Assembly (NCBI GenBank): GCA_965232265.1
Contig: CBDDPH010000002.1
Location: 930,001-994,000 of the forward strand
Direction of reading: 5' to 3'
Origin: VXRD01 sp965232265
Lineage (GTDB): Bacteria > Latescibacterota > UBA2968
Length of the DNA stretch: 64,000 bases
Shown: positions 16,070 through 23,998 of the stretch, piece after piece
Position numbering within the stretch: position 1 is the stretch's first letter
How the letters are laid out: each line of letters starts with the position of its first letter
Notes under the pieces: model-generated
Seen by the model: the letters and a program-made list of their open reading frames with translations, nothing else
The model's database searches: none
What the model was told of the DNA's origin: nothing
Translations under genes and position numbers: made by a program

Positions 16070-17613
16070 ATTCCCAACTCCTTAAAGTTCTTTTTAATCG
16101 TCGCTGCCAATGATACGGCCTCGACGTTGAGGTCGTCTATTTCCTCGTGGATCTCGCGCAGGGTCTCGGCAAAGTCGAAATTTTCGTCCTCTTCTTCGGG
16201 TGCAACGCCGACGTAGCGGCCAGGGGTCAGGCTCCAGTCGTTGGCTTCGATTTCGGCGCGATCTACCAGTTTGACCAGTCCTTCTACGTCGCATAGTTTT
16301 GCTTCGGGAAAACGCTCGGTGAGCCAGCGTGCCTGCTGGTAGAAGTAGTGTACCTGTTTGAGTTGTTCGACTGCGATCTGCCGCGTCTCGTCAGCGGTTC
16401 TGCGGGCGCGGGTGATGTCGCTCCTGTTATTGATTTTGCCTGCCGTCTCGCAGATATCTGTTATGCGGATGGCGAGTTTGTAGAGGCTGTCGGTGCTTTC
16501 GGATAGGTCGCGACTGGTTTCGATCAGGGGGGCAAATTCTGCGACCTGTTTGTTCAGGTCGGTGCTGGTATTGGGTGCGGTTTCTGTGATGGCGGTGCGG
16601 AATTGTTCAATGGCTTCGGGGAATGATGTTCGCGCTTTGTCGTACTCGGCGAGGGTTTCGGCATGCTGTCCGTTTTTCGGCAGGGTTTTTAGGGATGGTG
16701 CGAACAGGTCGTGCAATTGGGTGAGTGAGTTGACGAAGTCTGGTAGGGGGTGGATGGTTTCGCCATCATTGATTTCGAAGCACCCATGGCTTTCTTCCAA
16801 AATGCGCTGCAGATAGTTGGATACCAGGTTGAGGAATCGGTCGGTTTCGCCGCGATAGAGGTAGATAATAGCGAGGATGTTTTGCTGTTGCTCGGGGCTG
16901 AAGTCGTATATTTTGCGCGTGATCTGGCGATAGATGTTGCGGGCGTCGATCATCAGTACTTTGTCGCGGTGGGTTTCGGGTTTGGCGCGGTTGAGAAACC
17001 ACAATTCGCAAGGGACGGTGCGGGTGTAGAAGAAATTGGAGCGAATGGCGATCAGGGAGACGAGTGAGACGGGGGTGAAGAACTCGCCGTCGTCGTGTGC
17101 CTTTTCGTCGGCGAATTGTGTGAGAAAGTATTCGTAGATGCGCCCGAAGACATCGCCAGAGACTTGTTTCAGTTCGTCCGGGTTGAGCGTGCGGAGGAGT
17201 TGGCCGAGTACGTCGTTGTCCAGTTCCTGGTATTCGCTTTTGGGTAATGCGCCTTTCAGGCTTTCGTAGTCGGCTTCAATGGAGTCCATTGCTTCGATGA
17301 CGGCTTTGATGCGGTCCTCGCTGTCGGGCAGGGCGACGAGGTGGTCGAACTGTGCGTTGGGCCGGAGGTAGATGGCGTTTTTCTGAGAGAAGTCCTCTTT
17401 GGTGAGAGGTTTTTTTTTGCCTCCGCGGGTGGGCAGGCAGGCTTCAATGTCGTCCTTTACGGATAGATAGCGGCTGTACGCATAGCGCAGGAATACCAGG
17501 CCCATGACCGGGAGAAAGTATTCGTTGCTGGCATAAGGGGAGTTTGCCCGCAGGGTATCGGCTGCGCCCCACAGGCGCCTTTCAATGGCTTCAATGTGTT
17601 CGAGTTGTGGCAA
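16066..17613 (-). CDS. hsdM: Type I R-M methyltransferase subunit with the catalytic core deleted
   Basis: The 515-residue product begins as a normal HsdM (EAIERRLWGAADTLRANSPY, FLRYAYSRYL) and reaches DDGEFFTPVSLVSLIA at residue 189. It then jumps straight to IRSNFFYTRTVPCELWFLNR, which in family members lies about 150 or more residues later. The SAM-binding motif (DPACGSGG) and the catalytic NPPF motif are both absent, while the frame is preserved and the C-terminus (KKNFKELGI) is normal. The start is TTG at 17613, with GGAAG upstream. Methylation activity is not expected. The junction is near 17044-17047; an assembly collapse remains possible. Confidence 0.9.
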   Translation of the reverse strand: MPQLEHIEAIERRLWGAADTLRANSPYASNEYFLPVMGLVFLRYAYSRYLSVKDDIEACLPTRGGKKKPLTKEDFSQKNAIYLRPNAQFDHLVALPDSEDRIKAVIEAMDSIEADYESLKGALPKSEYQELDNDVLGQLLRTLNPDELKQVSGDVFGRIYEYFLTQFADEKAHDDGEFFTPVSLVSLIAIRSNFFYTRTVPCELWFLNRAKPETHRDKVLMIDARNIYRQITRKIYDFSPEQQQNILAIIYLYRGETDRFLNLVSNYLQRILEESHGCFEINDGETIHPLPDFVNSLTQLHDLFAPSLKTLPKNGQHAETLAEYDKARTSFPEAIEQFRTAITETAPNTSTDLNKQVAEFAPLIETSRDLSESTDSLYKLAIRITDICETAGKINNRSDITRARRTADETRQIAVEQLKQVHYFYQQARWLTERFPEAKLCDVEGLVKLVDRAEIEANDWSLTPGRYVGVAPEEEDENFDFAETLREIHEEIDDLNVEAVSLAATIKKNFKELGI

Positions 17614-17643
17614 GGATCACTTCCTTTTTTGTTCTCTGCGATA

Positions 17644-19683
17644 TCAGGGACGGTAACTGAATACACTCTTTATTTTACTCAATTTGCCCGGCGGGTAGAG
17701 ATTATGGCCTATAAATTTTTGCAAGCTGGTCTTATGCAAGATCGTCGTGTCGCCGTGGCTGGCGTCCTGGTCAATCAGGGTAGAGGGAACATCTTCCCAG
17801 TTGAATGCACGCCTGCCAAAGGCATCGCGTGGTTCCCAGACGATGATTTTCTCTCCGTCAATTGTCCATCCCTTGGATGCTTCGCCTTCTTTTTTTACAT
17901 AAGACGCCGGGCGCAATAGGCTTTCGAGGGCTGCTTTGACTCTGTCGTATCGCTTTTCCGCATAGTTTTGCCAGGTCATCTGGCGGCACCATTCGGGCGG
18001 TGTTTTGCCTGTTCCTTCAGATATGATGTCGCTTATAACCTGAGATGAAATCGCCAGCCAATCGTCCGGGAGATGACCGGGGGCCATGCGATCCATAATT
18101 TCAGCGAGGTATCGCTTATAGAGATGTCCCGTCAGACTGTTGCGTATCTTCTGTACATCGCCTTGCAAACGCTGCCGGGTTTCCTCTTCGTGAGAGGGCA
18201 GCGCAGTTGTGGTGTATATCATCAGGCTGCGTTTAACGATTTCGTCGGGAAATGATTGGGGTTCCGCATTCATTGCGAGTATAAAGCACGGATATTCGGA
18301 AACTGGGGGCTGTAATTCCTCTTTGATCATATCCTTGCCGTACTGGTTGAAGGCGCGTTGTCCTATGTCATCAAACACAACGGGAAAGCGTTTGTACGAC
18401 GCTTGCAATCCGCGAAGTCGGGATGTGGTGAAACTCCGTTTCTCCACTGTGTTGGTACAACTGAACATAGATGTCATGAGCGTATCAATCAGGCTGGTCT
18501 TGCCACAGTTGGATTTGCCAAAGACGATGCCAAAGGAAGGAAAGCGGACCACATCGCTGTCTTGCACCAGGGCAAGTGATCGCATGTCGCACATGAAAGG
18601 AGAGAAATATAGCCACGCCATCAAGGTGAAGTAATCCCGTTGCAGCCGTTTTACATCTCCCTCAAAGGCGGCGTAGTTCTCGAAGTATTCCAGGAGCAGA
18701 CGCGCATCTGTTTTTACCGAATCATCATCCCATTCCAGCGGGAATATCTCGCCCGATAGGGTGGCTTGGCGCGTGGTTCTGTCGATATGGAAATCGCGCG
18801 TATCGACTTCCTCGGCGGACTTGACGAGGACCACGCGATTTATCTGGCGTTTGATGTTCTGGGTGATGCGTTGCTTCCCACTGCGTATGGGAGGCATGAC
18901 CGATGATAGCGCGGGACCAAGAGAGGCAAGGACCTTCTCTACGCGCTCTACTTGAACCGGAAAGGAGGTTTCGACTTCATCGGGGGCAGGTGGTTCAATT
19001 ATGAGTGTGGTCGGCCCATTGTTCATAGATGGCGTTTCCTGAATTTCTATTTCTGACCGCGTTATTTTTTCATCGGGTATCTCGATTTCGTCTGATGCGG
19101 AGTCTCGGATGGTGTTGAACATATTATTGTAGTGTTCCCAGGCTTTCTCATCATTGTCGAACATGACCAGCGTCTCTGGTTGATCGCCGGAAAATGCCCG
19201 TTCCGAGAGGTTGGCAGATCCGATTATTACTCGCTTTCGGCCATCCGAATTGGATAGCAGGTAGAGCTTTGCGTGGGCTATGGACTTTCTCAAGACTCTG
19301 AAGTGGGCTTGTCCCGAATGTACTTTTTCGAGAATTTGTATGTGCCGTTCGTCTTTGAGGCCCATGATTGCGGCGCGCGTATCGCCGACCACTGTTTTCT
19401 GAAACGCGAGAATGTCTTTCATGTCGCGGATAATGCCTTCATAGCCGAATACGCATTCGAAGGTCGTGAAAGCGTATTTATCGAGCATTCTAACGATGGC
19501 ATCCACGCTTACTGAATAGGTCAACACCCGCAGGCTGTCGAATCCATCGAATACGTCCCAGTCAAATTTCTTTTCTGAGTTGAATTTCGCGCTGACCACA
19601 CGAAGGCCACTTCTGTCATCTATTCCAAATGACATCTGGCTCTCGCTGGAGGCTTCGAATTTCATGTCTTGCTGGTTATCCAT
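17644..19683 (-). CDS. PLD-family nuclease domain fused to a P-loop ATPase
   Basis: A 679-residue protein. Residues about 30-200 form a PLD-type domain with HAKLYLLSN (H137, K139) and IIGSANLSERAFSG, one HxK motif, so a dimer would be needed for an active site. Residues 380-500 form an ATPase: FGKSNCGKTSL (Walker A, 389-396), FPVVFDD (Walker B, 433-439), FILAMNAE (sensor-like) and EIVKRSL (Arg finger), resembling SF3/D5-type helicase ATPases. The start at ATG 19683 has GGAG 9 nt upstream; the open frame further upstream only shadows the Fic tail. It lies 30 nt before hsdM. I do not know a named system with this architecture. Confidence 0.75.
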   Translation of the reverse strand: MDNQQDMKFEASSESQMSFGIDDRSGLRVVSAKFNSEKKFDWDVFDGFDSLRVLTYSVSVDAIVRMLDKYAFTTFECVFGYEGIIRDMKDILAFQKTVVGDTRAAIMGLKDERHIQILEKVHSGQAHFRVLRKSIAHAKLYLLSNSDGRKRVIIGSANLSERAFSGDQPETLVMFDNDEKAWEHYNNMFNTIRDSASDEIEIPDEKITRSEIEIQETPSMNNGPTTLIIEPPAPDEVETSFPVQVERVEKVLASLGPALSSVMPPIRSGKQRITQNIKRQINRVVLVKSAEEVDTRDFHIDRTTRQATLSGEIFPLEWDDDSVKTDARLLLEYFENYAAFEGDVKRLQRDYFTLMAWLYFSPFMCDMRSLALVQDSDVVRFPSFGIVFGKSNCGKTSLIDTLMTSMFSCTNTVEKRSFTTSRLRGLQASYKRFPVVFDDIGQRAFNQYGKDMIKEELQPPVSEYPCFILAMNAEPQSFPDEIVKRSLMIYTTTALPSHEEETRQRLQGDVQKIRNSLTGHLYKRYLAEIMDRMAPGHLPDDWLAISSQVISDIISEGTGKTPPEWCRQMTWQNYAEKRYDRVKAALESLLRPASYVKKEGEASKGWTIDGEKIIVWEPRDAFGRRAFNWEDVPSTLIDQDASHGDTTILHKTSLQKFIGHNLYPPGKLSKIKSVFSYRP

Positions 19684-19709
19684 TTTTCGTGTCTCCGTTG
19701 AAGCACACG

Positions 19710-19830
19710 TCAATCTGCCAGGAATTTTTGCCCTTTGGCTGTCAATCGGTACTTCTGTTTGCTGCTGGTCGGCTTGTCGGGAACGGTCATTTCCACGAGT
19801 CCTGCGGAGAGTGCCGGGCGAATGTAGTTG
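19710..19830 (-). pseudogene. Out-of-frame winged-helix tail of the Fic gene
   Basis: In the frame next to Fic the sequence encodes NNYIRPALSAGLVEMTVPDK, then PTSSKQKYRLTAKGQKFLAD and a stop at 19710. This is the usual C-terminal winged helix of this Fic subfamily. The linker and first half of the wing that normally precede it are missing, and the remnant is out of frame with the Fic domain, consistent with a deletion near 19820-19830. Confidence 0.7.
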
Positions 19831-20563
19831 TTGCATCCAGAATAATTTCCAGCATGAATGCAATGAATGGCGTGCTTTCGCCTTCTGACGAACTCTGTCT
19901 GATGGCTTTGTAGTAGTCGCTTTGTCGGGCATGCACCAGGCTTTCTACGGGGATGTGGGCGAACAGGGGTTTCCAGCAGGTCAGTATCAGGGTTTGCCAG
20001 AGCCGTCCCATCCGTCCGTTGCCATCTTCAAAGGGGTGAATGAACTCAAATTCGTAGTGAAAGACCGAACTGGCGATTAGCGGGTGCTCATCGGTGCTGC
20101 CCAGCCATGCCAGCAAGTTTGCCATGAGTTGCGGCACGCGATTGGGGGGCGGGCCGATGTGATGGACTTCGCCGCCGCCCATCACGCCAATGTCTTTGTG
20201 GCGATATTGTCCGGGTGCATCTAATAAACCGATCATCAGGATTTCGTGAGCACGCAATAGGTCGGCCTCGCTGGCGGGGTTCCACTGCTGGTATTGGTCG
20301 TAGGCTTTGATGGCGTTGCGGGCTTCCTGTATGTCTCTGAGTGGCGCGATAACGGGCTTGCCGGCGAGTATTGTGGAGACCTGTTCTTCGCTGAGGATAT
20401 TGCCTTCAATGGCGAGGGATCCGCGAATCGTGAGGATGCGGTTGATTCGTCGCAGGCGCAAGTCCTGCGAGATGCCCGTTGCGCGGCCAATCGCTTCTCC
20501 GATTTCTTCAATGCGAAAGAGAATGTCCGGCGTGATTGTGTATGGTGGTTTTTCGATTTTCAT
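19787..20563 (-). CDS. Fic-family AMPylase with N-terminal inhibitory helix, C-terminally truncated
   Basis: A 258-residue Fic protein. The inhibitory helix motif SLAIEGN (49-55) sits N-terminal (class II) and the catalytic motif HPFEDGNGRMGR (176-187) is complete, so nucleotide transfer to target hydroxyls is possible. Residues VHHIGPPPNRVP fit the target-binding flap. Family members carry a C-terminal winged helix; here the frame ends in LDATTTFARHSPQDSWK, and the wing is found out of frame just downstream. It is the first gene of the island in the direction of transcription. No clear Shine-Dalgarno sequence precedes ATG 20563. Confidence 0.88.
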   Translation of the reverse strand: MKIEKPPYTITPDILFRIEEIGEAIGRATGISQDLRLRRINRILTIRGSLAIEGNILSEEQVSTILAGKPVIAPLRDIQEARNAIKAYDQYQQWNPASEADLLRAHEILMIGLLDAPGQYRHKDIGVMGGGEVHHIGPPPNRVPQLMANLLAWLGSTDEHPLIASSVFHYEFEFIHPFEDGNGRMGRLWQTLILTCWKPLFAHIPVESLVHARQSDYYKAIRQSSSEGESTPFIAFMLEIILDATTTFARHSPQDSWK

Positions 20564-20879
20564 TGTTTATCTATAATTACTGGATCGCGGCTAAGCATGC
20601 CCCTGCATGATTTAAGCAGGGGACCACGCCGCGATGACGGTGGTCCTCACTCAGGGTGCTCGATATTGCACAGCAGGCATGTTCAAGGTTCTCTTGAATG
20701 TACTGAATCATGCGAAATCGCGCCACCCTTCATATTGTGAACGGGCGGGCACAGGGGTGCCGCCCCTACAAGAAATGGTTCGACATTTATAAAGTAAAAA
20801 AATATTGCGTCTCGTGTTGGCAATCGCGTATGTTGGGGACGAGATCGCGCAATTTTATTGAGAAGCAAAGGAGAGCCTT
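20564..20879. other. Divergent intergenic region with three repeat types
   Basis: A 316-nt gap between divergently transcribed Fic and SMP-30 genes. It contains the nested hairpin (20584-20635), a repeat A copy at about 20700-20732 (GAATCATGCGAAATCGCGCC), and a GC-rich inverted pair around 20742-20768 (GGGCGGGCAC...GTGCCGCCCC). No integrase or att-like duplication was seen. Confidence 0.6.
20584..20635. repeat. Nested-hairpin intergenic repeat, copy 1
   Basis: Outer arms ATCGCGGC (20584-20591) and GCCGCGAT (20628-20635) enclose an inner hairpin CCCCTGC (20600-20606)/GCAGGGG (20616-20622). A related element with the same CTGGATCGCGGCTAA opening lies at 46738-46817. It is placed between the island's first gene and the SMP-30 gene. 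Confidence 0.7.
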
Positions 20880-21776
20880 ATGGAATGGAATTTTGAACAG
20901 GTGGCGGGTCCGTTTGGTTTTACCGAGGGTCCGGTTTGGATGGGTGATGCGCTGTTGTTTACAGATATGCCGGGGGATCGTGCGATGCGCTACGATCACA
21001 GGACGGGGGTCTGCGACGAGTGGCGCACGGGTACGAATCGGGCAAATGGGCTGACTACGGATGCACAGGGTCGGGTCTATGGCGCGGAGGGTACGTTTGA
21101 TCCTCTTGGTGACGGATTTGTGGATGGTCCCGGGCGTCGCATTGCGCGGTATGAGAGCGATGGTTCGACGACGGTGATTTCCGACAATTTTGAGGGCAAC
21201 CGCTTTAACAGTCCCAATGATCTCGTGGTGGATGCAAAGGGCCAGGTCTGGTTCACGGATCCGAGATATGGCGATGATAAGTCATGTATGGATATCGGTC
21301 ACGAGTCGGTGTATCGGGCCGATCCCCAGGCCGATGGGACGTACGCGACTGTGCGGGTGACTTTTGATACGACAAAGCCCAATGGGCTGATTGTTACGCC
21401 CGATATGAAGACCCTGTATGTGGCGCAGAGCGATTATCTGCCCGAAACGCCTCGGGAATTGCGCGCGTATCCAATTGCGGAAGATGGATCGCTGGGTGCT
21501 TGTGAGGTGCTGCACGATTTTGGTGCCCATCGGGGTATAGACGGTATGAGGCTGGATGAGGATCTCAATATTGTCGCGAGTGCGGGTTGGCCGGATAGCG
21601 GTCCCGGTCCGATGATTTACGTTTTTGCGCCCAGCGGAGAGGTAATCGAAGCACATCCTTTTCCGATCAATCCGACCAATTGCGCGTTTGGCGATGAGGA
21701 TTTGCAGTCGCTCTATGTCACGGCGATAGATGGGTATTTGTACCGCGCGCGCACGCATCGAAAGGGATTGGGATAG
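20880..21776 (+). CDS. SMP-30/gluconolactonase-family enzyme
   Basis: A 298-residue six-bladed propeller: FTEGPVW supplies the metal-binding Glu, FNSPNDLVVDAKGQVWFTD the Asn, and GIDGMRLDEDLNI the catalytic Asp. Family members hydrolyse sugar lactones such as gluconolactone; the substrate is not determined here. There is no signal peptide, so it is cytoplasmic. AAGGAG lies 7 nt before the ATG. It is transcribed away from the defence island and stands alone. Confidence 0.9.
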   Translation: MEWNFEQVAGPFGFTEGPVWMGDALLFTDMPGDRAMRYDHRTGVCDEWRTGTNRANGLTTDAQGRVYGAEGTFDPLGDGFVDGPGRRIARYESDGSTTVISDNFEGNRFNSPNDLVVDAKGQVWFTDPRYGDDKSCMDIGHESVYRADPQADGTYATVRVTFDTTKPNGLIVTPDMKTLYVAQSDYLPETPRELRAYPIAEDGSLGACEVLHDFGAHRGIDGMRLDEDLNIVASAGWPDSGPGPMIYVFAPSGEVIEAHPFPINPTNCAFGDEDLQSLYVTAIDGYLYRARTHRKGLG

Positions 21777-21783
21777 GCTGAGT

Positions 21784-22187
21784 TCAGACTGTGATGGCCA
21801 GTGGGTGCTCAATGAGTTGCCGATCAGCAGTGAGAAGCTTTAGCCCTCTTCCTGAGCTTGTACGAGGAGCAATTCATCGAACGGGTCTCGGTGGGGAATA
21901 GGCGTTTCGAGCTCCCTTGCGGCGTGTTTCATGGTCATGGGTAGGATCGTCATGTCCTGCTTTTCCACCAAGGCGACCACCTCATTCGGATCGAAGGGAC
22001 TCTTACGCTCGCCAGACCGATGCTGGGCACGGTACTTCAGCCGCATCTCCCAGATGGATACGGCACTAACATAAATCTCTATCTCTTGTTCGGTGAAGAA
22101 ACGGCGTTCTCTATCCGAGAACTTGCCGTGTGTCTCCATCAGATCGTAGAGATAAGACGTGTCGAGAAGAATACGCACGGGTTTCAT
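21784..22187 (-). pseudogene. VapC-like PIN toxin with a 3' frameshift
   Basis: The main frame gives 115 residues: RILLDTSYLYDLM, VSAVSIWEM and HRDPFDELLLVQAQEEG, then a stop at 21840. In the next frame the sequence continues LKLLTADRQLIEHPLAITV and stops at 21784, exactly the expected PIN C-terminus with its last Asp. One base appears to be missing around 21840-21845. The toxin is therefore probably inactive, unless this is a sequencing error. It lies directly after its antitoxin gene. Confidence 0.82.
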
Positions 22188-22190
22188 CCT

Positions 22191-22463
22191 CTATCCGTTT
22201 TCTTCGAGGCCGAGCACGCGGCGGCTGAACGCTGGATCGTTAAATTCTTCCGGCCACCGCTCTTTATCTCCCTTGATTCCGAGTTGCCTACGGGTGGCCT
22301 CCAACTTGTCAAAATCGATACCGCCGCGCTTCTTGCGACAGCGCACGAGTTCAACAGCCGGTTCACCGTCCTTGGTGATAACGATCCGCTCGCCGTTTTG
22401 AGCTGCGATAACGAGTTCGGAAAGGCGTGTTTCAGCTTCATTCAGAGCTAGTTGCATTGTCAT
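22191..22463 (-). CDS. Phd/YefM-type antitoxin of the VapC-like toxin
   Basis: About 90 residues: MQLALNEAETRLSELVIAAQ, then NGERIVITKDGEPAVELV, is the Phd/YefM fold that binds DNA and presents a C-terminal toxin-binding tail (WPEEFNDPAFSRRVLGLEE). The start is ATG 22463 or 22457; AGGAG is best spaced for the second. The reading frame is open to 22499, but that leader is not family-like. It ends 4 nt before the toxin start and looks intact. Confidence 0.85.
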   Translation of the reverse strand: MTMQLALNEAETRLSELVIAAQNGERIVITKDGEPAVELVRCRKKRGGIDFDKLEATRRQLGIKGDKERWPEEFNDPAFSRRVLGLEENG

Positions 22464-22537
22464 TACTCCTGAGATTATAAGTGTTTTGTTACTCTTCAAT
22501 ACCCCTTTGGTTTATCTAAACCATGGGTCAGTTCTTC

Positions 22538-23203
22538 TCAATCCGCCAACCTTCCAGCCCATTTGATACATCCCGTGATGTGCGCGTGGAACCAATCTTC
22601 GTGCCACAGGGCATCGGGATGTCCCAGAGCGGTGTACATGACGCGGCCTTTGCCGTATTCGTGGCACCAGCCCATGGCGTAGTCGTTATCCTCGCGGTTG
22701 CCTTTTTCCAGATCTACGGTTTCGTTGTCGATCCGCATTAAGACATGGGTCTTGGTGCGGTCGTAATTTTTAAATGTGTAGATTTCATCTGTTACCCGAA
22801 AATAGTCGCCCAGCATTTTTGTTGCGGGGTGATTGGTGTCTTCGACAATGATCCCCACTTCATGGTGCCAGGGATGGCCGTTGAACCATCCGCCGAGCAT
22901 TTCGCCGTATTCGGGCCAGTCATAGCAGGTGTCGGTTGCGTTGTGTATGCCGAAGAATGATTTGCCGTTGCGGACAAAGTTTAGGATCGCGGTTTTTTGC
23001 TCATCGGTAAAGGGCAGGTTCCCGGTTGTCGCAAATGCGAGGATGTCAAATTTTTCCAGGTTCTCAGCGGAGATGCGGTCCAACCTGTGCGTGGTTAAAA
23101 CGCGCCAGCCATTTTCTTTTCCAATTGCCTTCAGAGCTACTTCTGCGTCAGGCAAATAGCTGTGTTCAAATCCCGCTGAATGCCGCAGGAATAAGATGTT
23201 CAT
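22538..23203 (-). CDS. ThuA-like glutamine-amidotransferase-fold protein
   Basis: A 221-residue ThuA family protein: MNILFLRHSAGFEHSYLPD, ILAFATTGNLPFTDEQK, GKSFFGIHNATDTCYDW, GHPWHHEVGIIVED and VMYTALGHPDALW. ThuA-like proteins accompany sugar catabolism clusters in many phyla; the reaction is unclear for most. AAAGGA lies 6 nt before ATG 23203, which is preferred over an upstream frame opening. A second, divergent ThuA lies at 60842-61489. Confidence 0.88.
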   Translation of the reverse strand: MNILFLRHSAGFEHSYLPDAEVALKAIGKENGWRVLTTHRLDRISAENLEKFDILAFATTGNLPFTDEQKTAILNFVRNGKSFFGIHNATDTCYDWPEYGEMLGGWFNGHPWHHEVGIIVEDTNHPATKMLGDYFRVTDEIYTFKNYDRTKTHVLMRIDNETVDLEKGNREDNDYAMGWCHEYGKGRVMYTALGHPDALWHEDWFHAHITGCIKWAGRLAD

Positions 23204-23218
23204 GTTTTTCCTTTCTGT

Positions 23219-23248
23219 TTGACAAGTGCTTGTTCGTTTGAATATATT
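23219..23248 (+). promoter_or_regulatory. Sigma-70-type promoter of higBA with operator-like repeat
   Basis: TTGACA at 23219-23224 and TATATT at 23243-23248 are separated by 18 nt, 18 nt upstream of the higB start. The spacer holds the inverted repeat ACAAG..CTTGT (23222-23233), a plausible HigA operator that would block the -35 region. Confidence 0.6.
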
Positions 23249-23265
23249 CACCGAGAGGATGAATA

Positions 23266-23565
23266 ATGGAAGTTTCCTTCAGGACAAACCGTCTTCAGCG
23301 AAATTACGAAGCGTCAGCGAGGGCTATCCGGCAATGGGGCCCGGATGTCGGGCGAAAGTATATCACTCGTATAAACGCGCTCTATGCGGTCCGAAACTTT
23401 CAAGAGGTGTACAATATCCGGGCGATGCGCCTGCATCCACTGAAAGGATCAAAGAGAGGGGAACTGTCCATCTATCTAACTGGCAGGTGGCGTCTCATCG
23501 TGACGAAGGGCGATACCGAGGAAAGCGTAACCATAGAAGAGGTAAGCAACCATTATGACGACTAA
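23266..23565 (+). CDS. higB: HigB-like (RelE/ParE-fold) toxin
   Basis: A 99-residue toxin of the HigB plasmid-maintenance-killer type: LQRNYEASARAIRQWGPDVG, INALYAVRNFQEVYNI, RLHPLKGSKRGELSIYL and GRWRLIVTKGD. HigB toxins are ribosome-dependent mRNA interferases. GAGAGGA precedes ATG 23266. It comes first and overlaps its antitoxin by 11 nt, the inverted gene order typical of higBA. Confidence 0.88.
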   Translation: MEVSFRTNRLQRNYEASARAIRQWGPDVGRKYITRINALYAVRNFQEVYNIRAMRLHPLKGSKRGELSIYLTGRWRLIVTKGDTEESVTIEEVSNHYDD

Positions 23566-23842
23566 GACCCCCCGTGCGTTTTCGGACATGGCGATCCCAC
23601 CTGGCGAAGTATTGGCAGAGGAACTCGAAGCTCGCGGAATGACCCAGAGGGAATTCGCGGCAAAACTCGGCTGGCCTGTACAGGCGATAAACCAGATTAT
23701 CAAGGCGAAAAAGGCTCTTACCCCGGATACCGCAATCGCGCTGGAGAAGGTACTCGGGATTGACGCGCAGTTCTGGACCAATCTTGAAGCCGATTATCGC
23801 ATGACTTTGGCGCGTACCCAACAGAGATCAATCAAAGTTTGA
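23555..23842 (+). CDS. higA: HigA-like Xre antitoxin
   Basis: A 95-residue HigA: an N-terminal peptide with IPPGEVLAEELEARGMTQ, the helix-turn-helix REFAAKLGWPVQAINQIIKA, and the conserved LTPDTAIALEKVLGIDAQFWTNLEADY. It neutralises HigB and represses the operon. It is followed 37 nt later by a strong terminator, so higBA is a self-contained unit between catabolic genes. Confidence 0.92.
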   Translation: MTTKTPRAFSDMAIPPGEVLAEELEARGMTQREFAAKLGWPVQAINQIIKAKKALTPDTAIALEKVLGIDAQFWTNLEADYRMTLARTQQRSIKV

Positions 23843-23878
23843 TCCGTTTTTGTTAATAAAGGCTCAACAGTCCCTCGG

Positions 23879-23899
23879 CGCCGCGAATGCGGCGTTTTT
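23879..23899 (+). terminator. Rho-independent terminator of higBA
   Basis: Stem CGCCGC (23879-23884), loop GAAT, stem GCGGCG (23889-23894), then five T (23895-23899). Confidence 0.75.
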
Positions 23900-23998
23900 C
23901 GTATTCCTCGGATATCCATCGCGCATTTCTCGGCGTTCGGATTCGCCGAATGTAAAGTCGTGAAAGATGGGTTCTCTTTCCATGATCCGATCCTCATA

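Noticed and set aside
17644..20563. DISARM, BREX or Druantia system
   Set aside because: A PLD domain is present, but no DrmA/DrmB, PglX/PglZ or Druantia proteins are found; architecture does not match.
23864..23983. A 39-codon minus-strand frame after the PhyH gene with a weak ribosome site
   Set aside because: Its 3' end is the higBA terminator read backwards, and it has no family resemblance; probably chance or a gene scrap.
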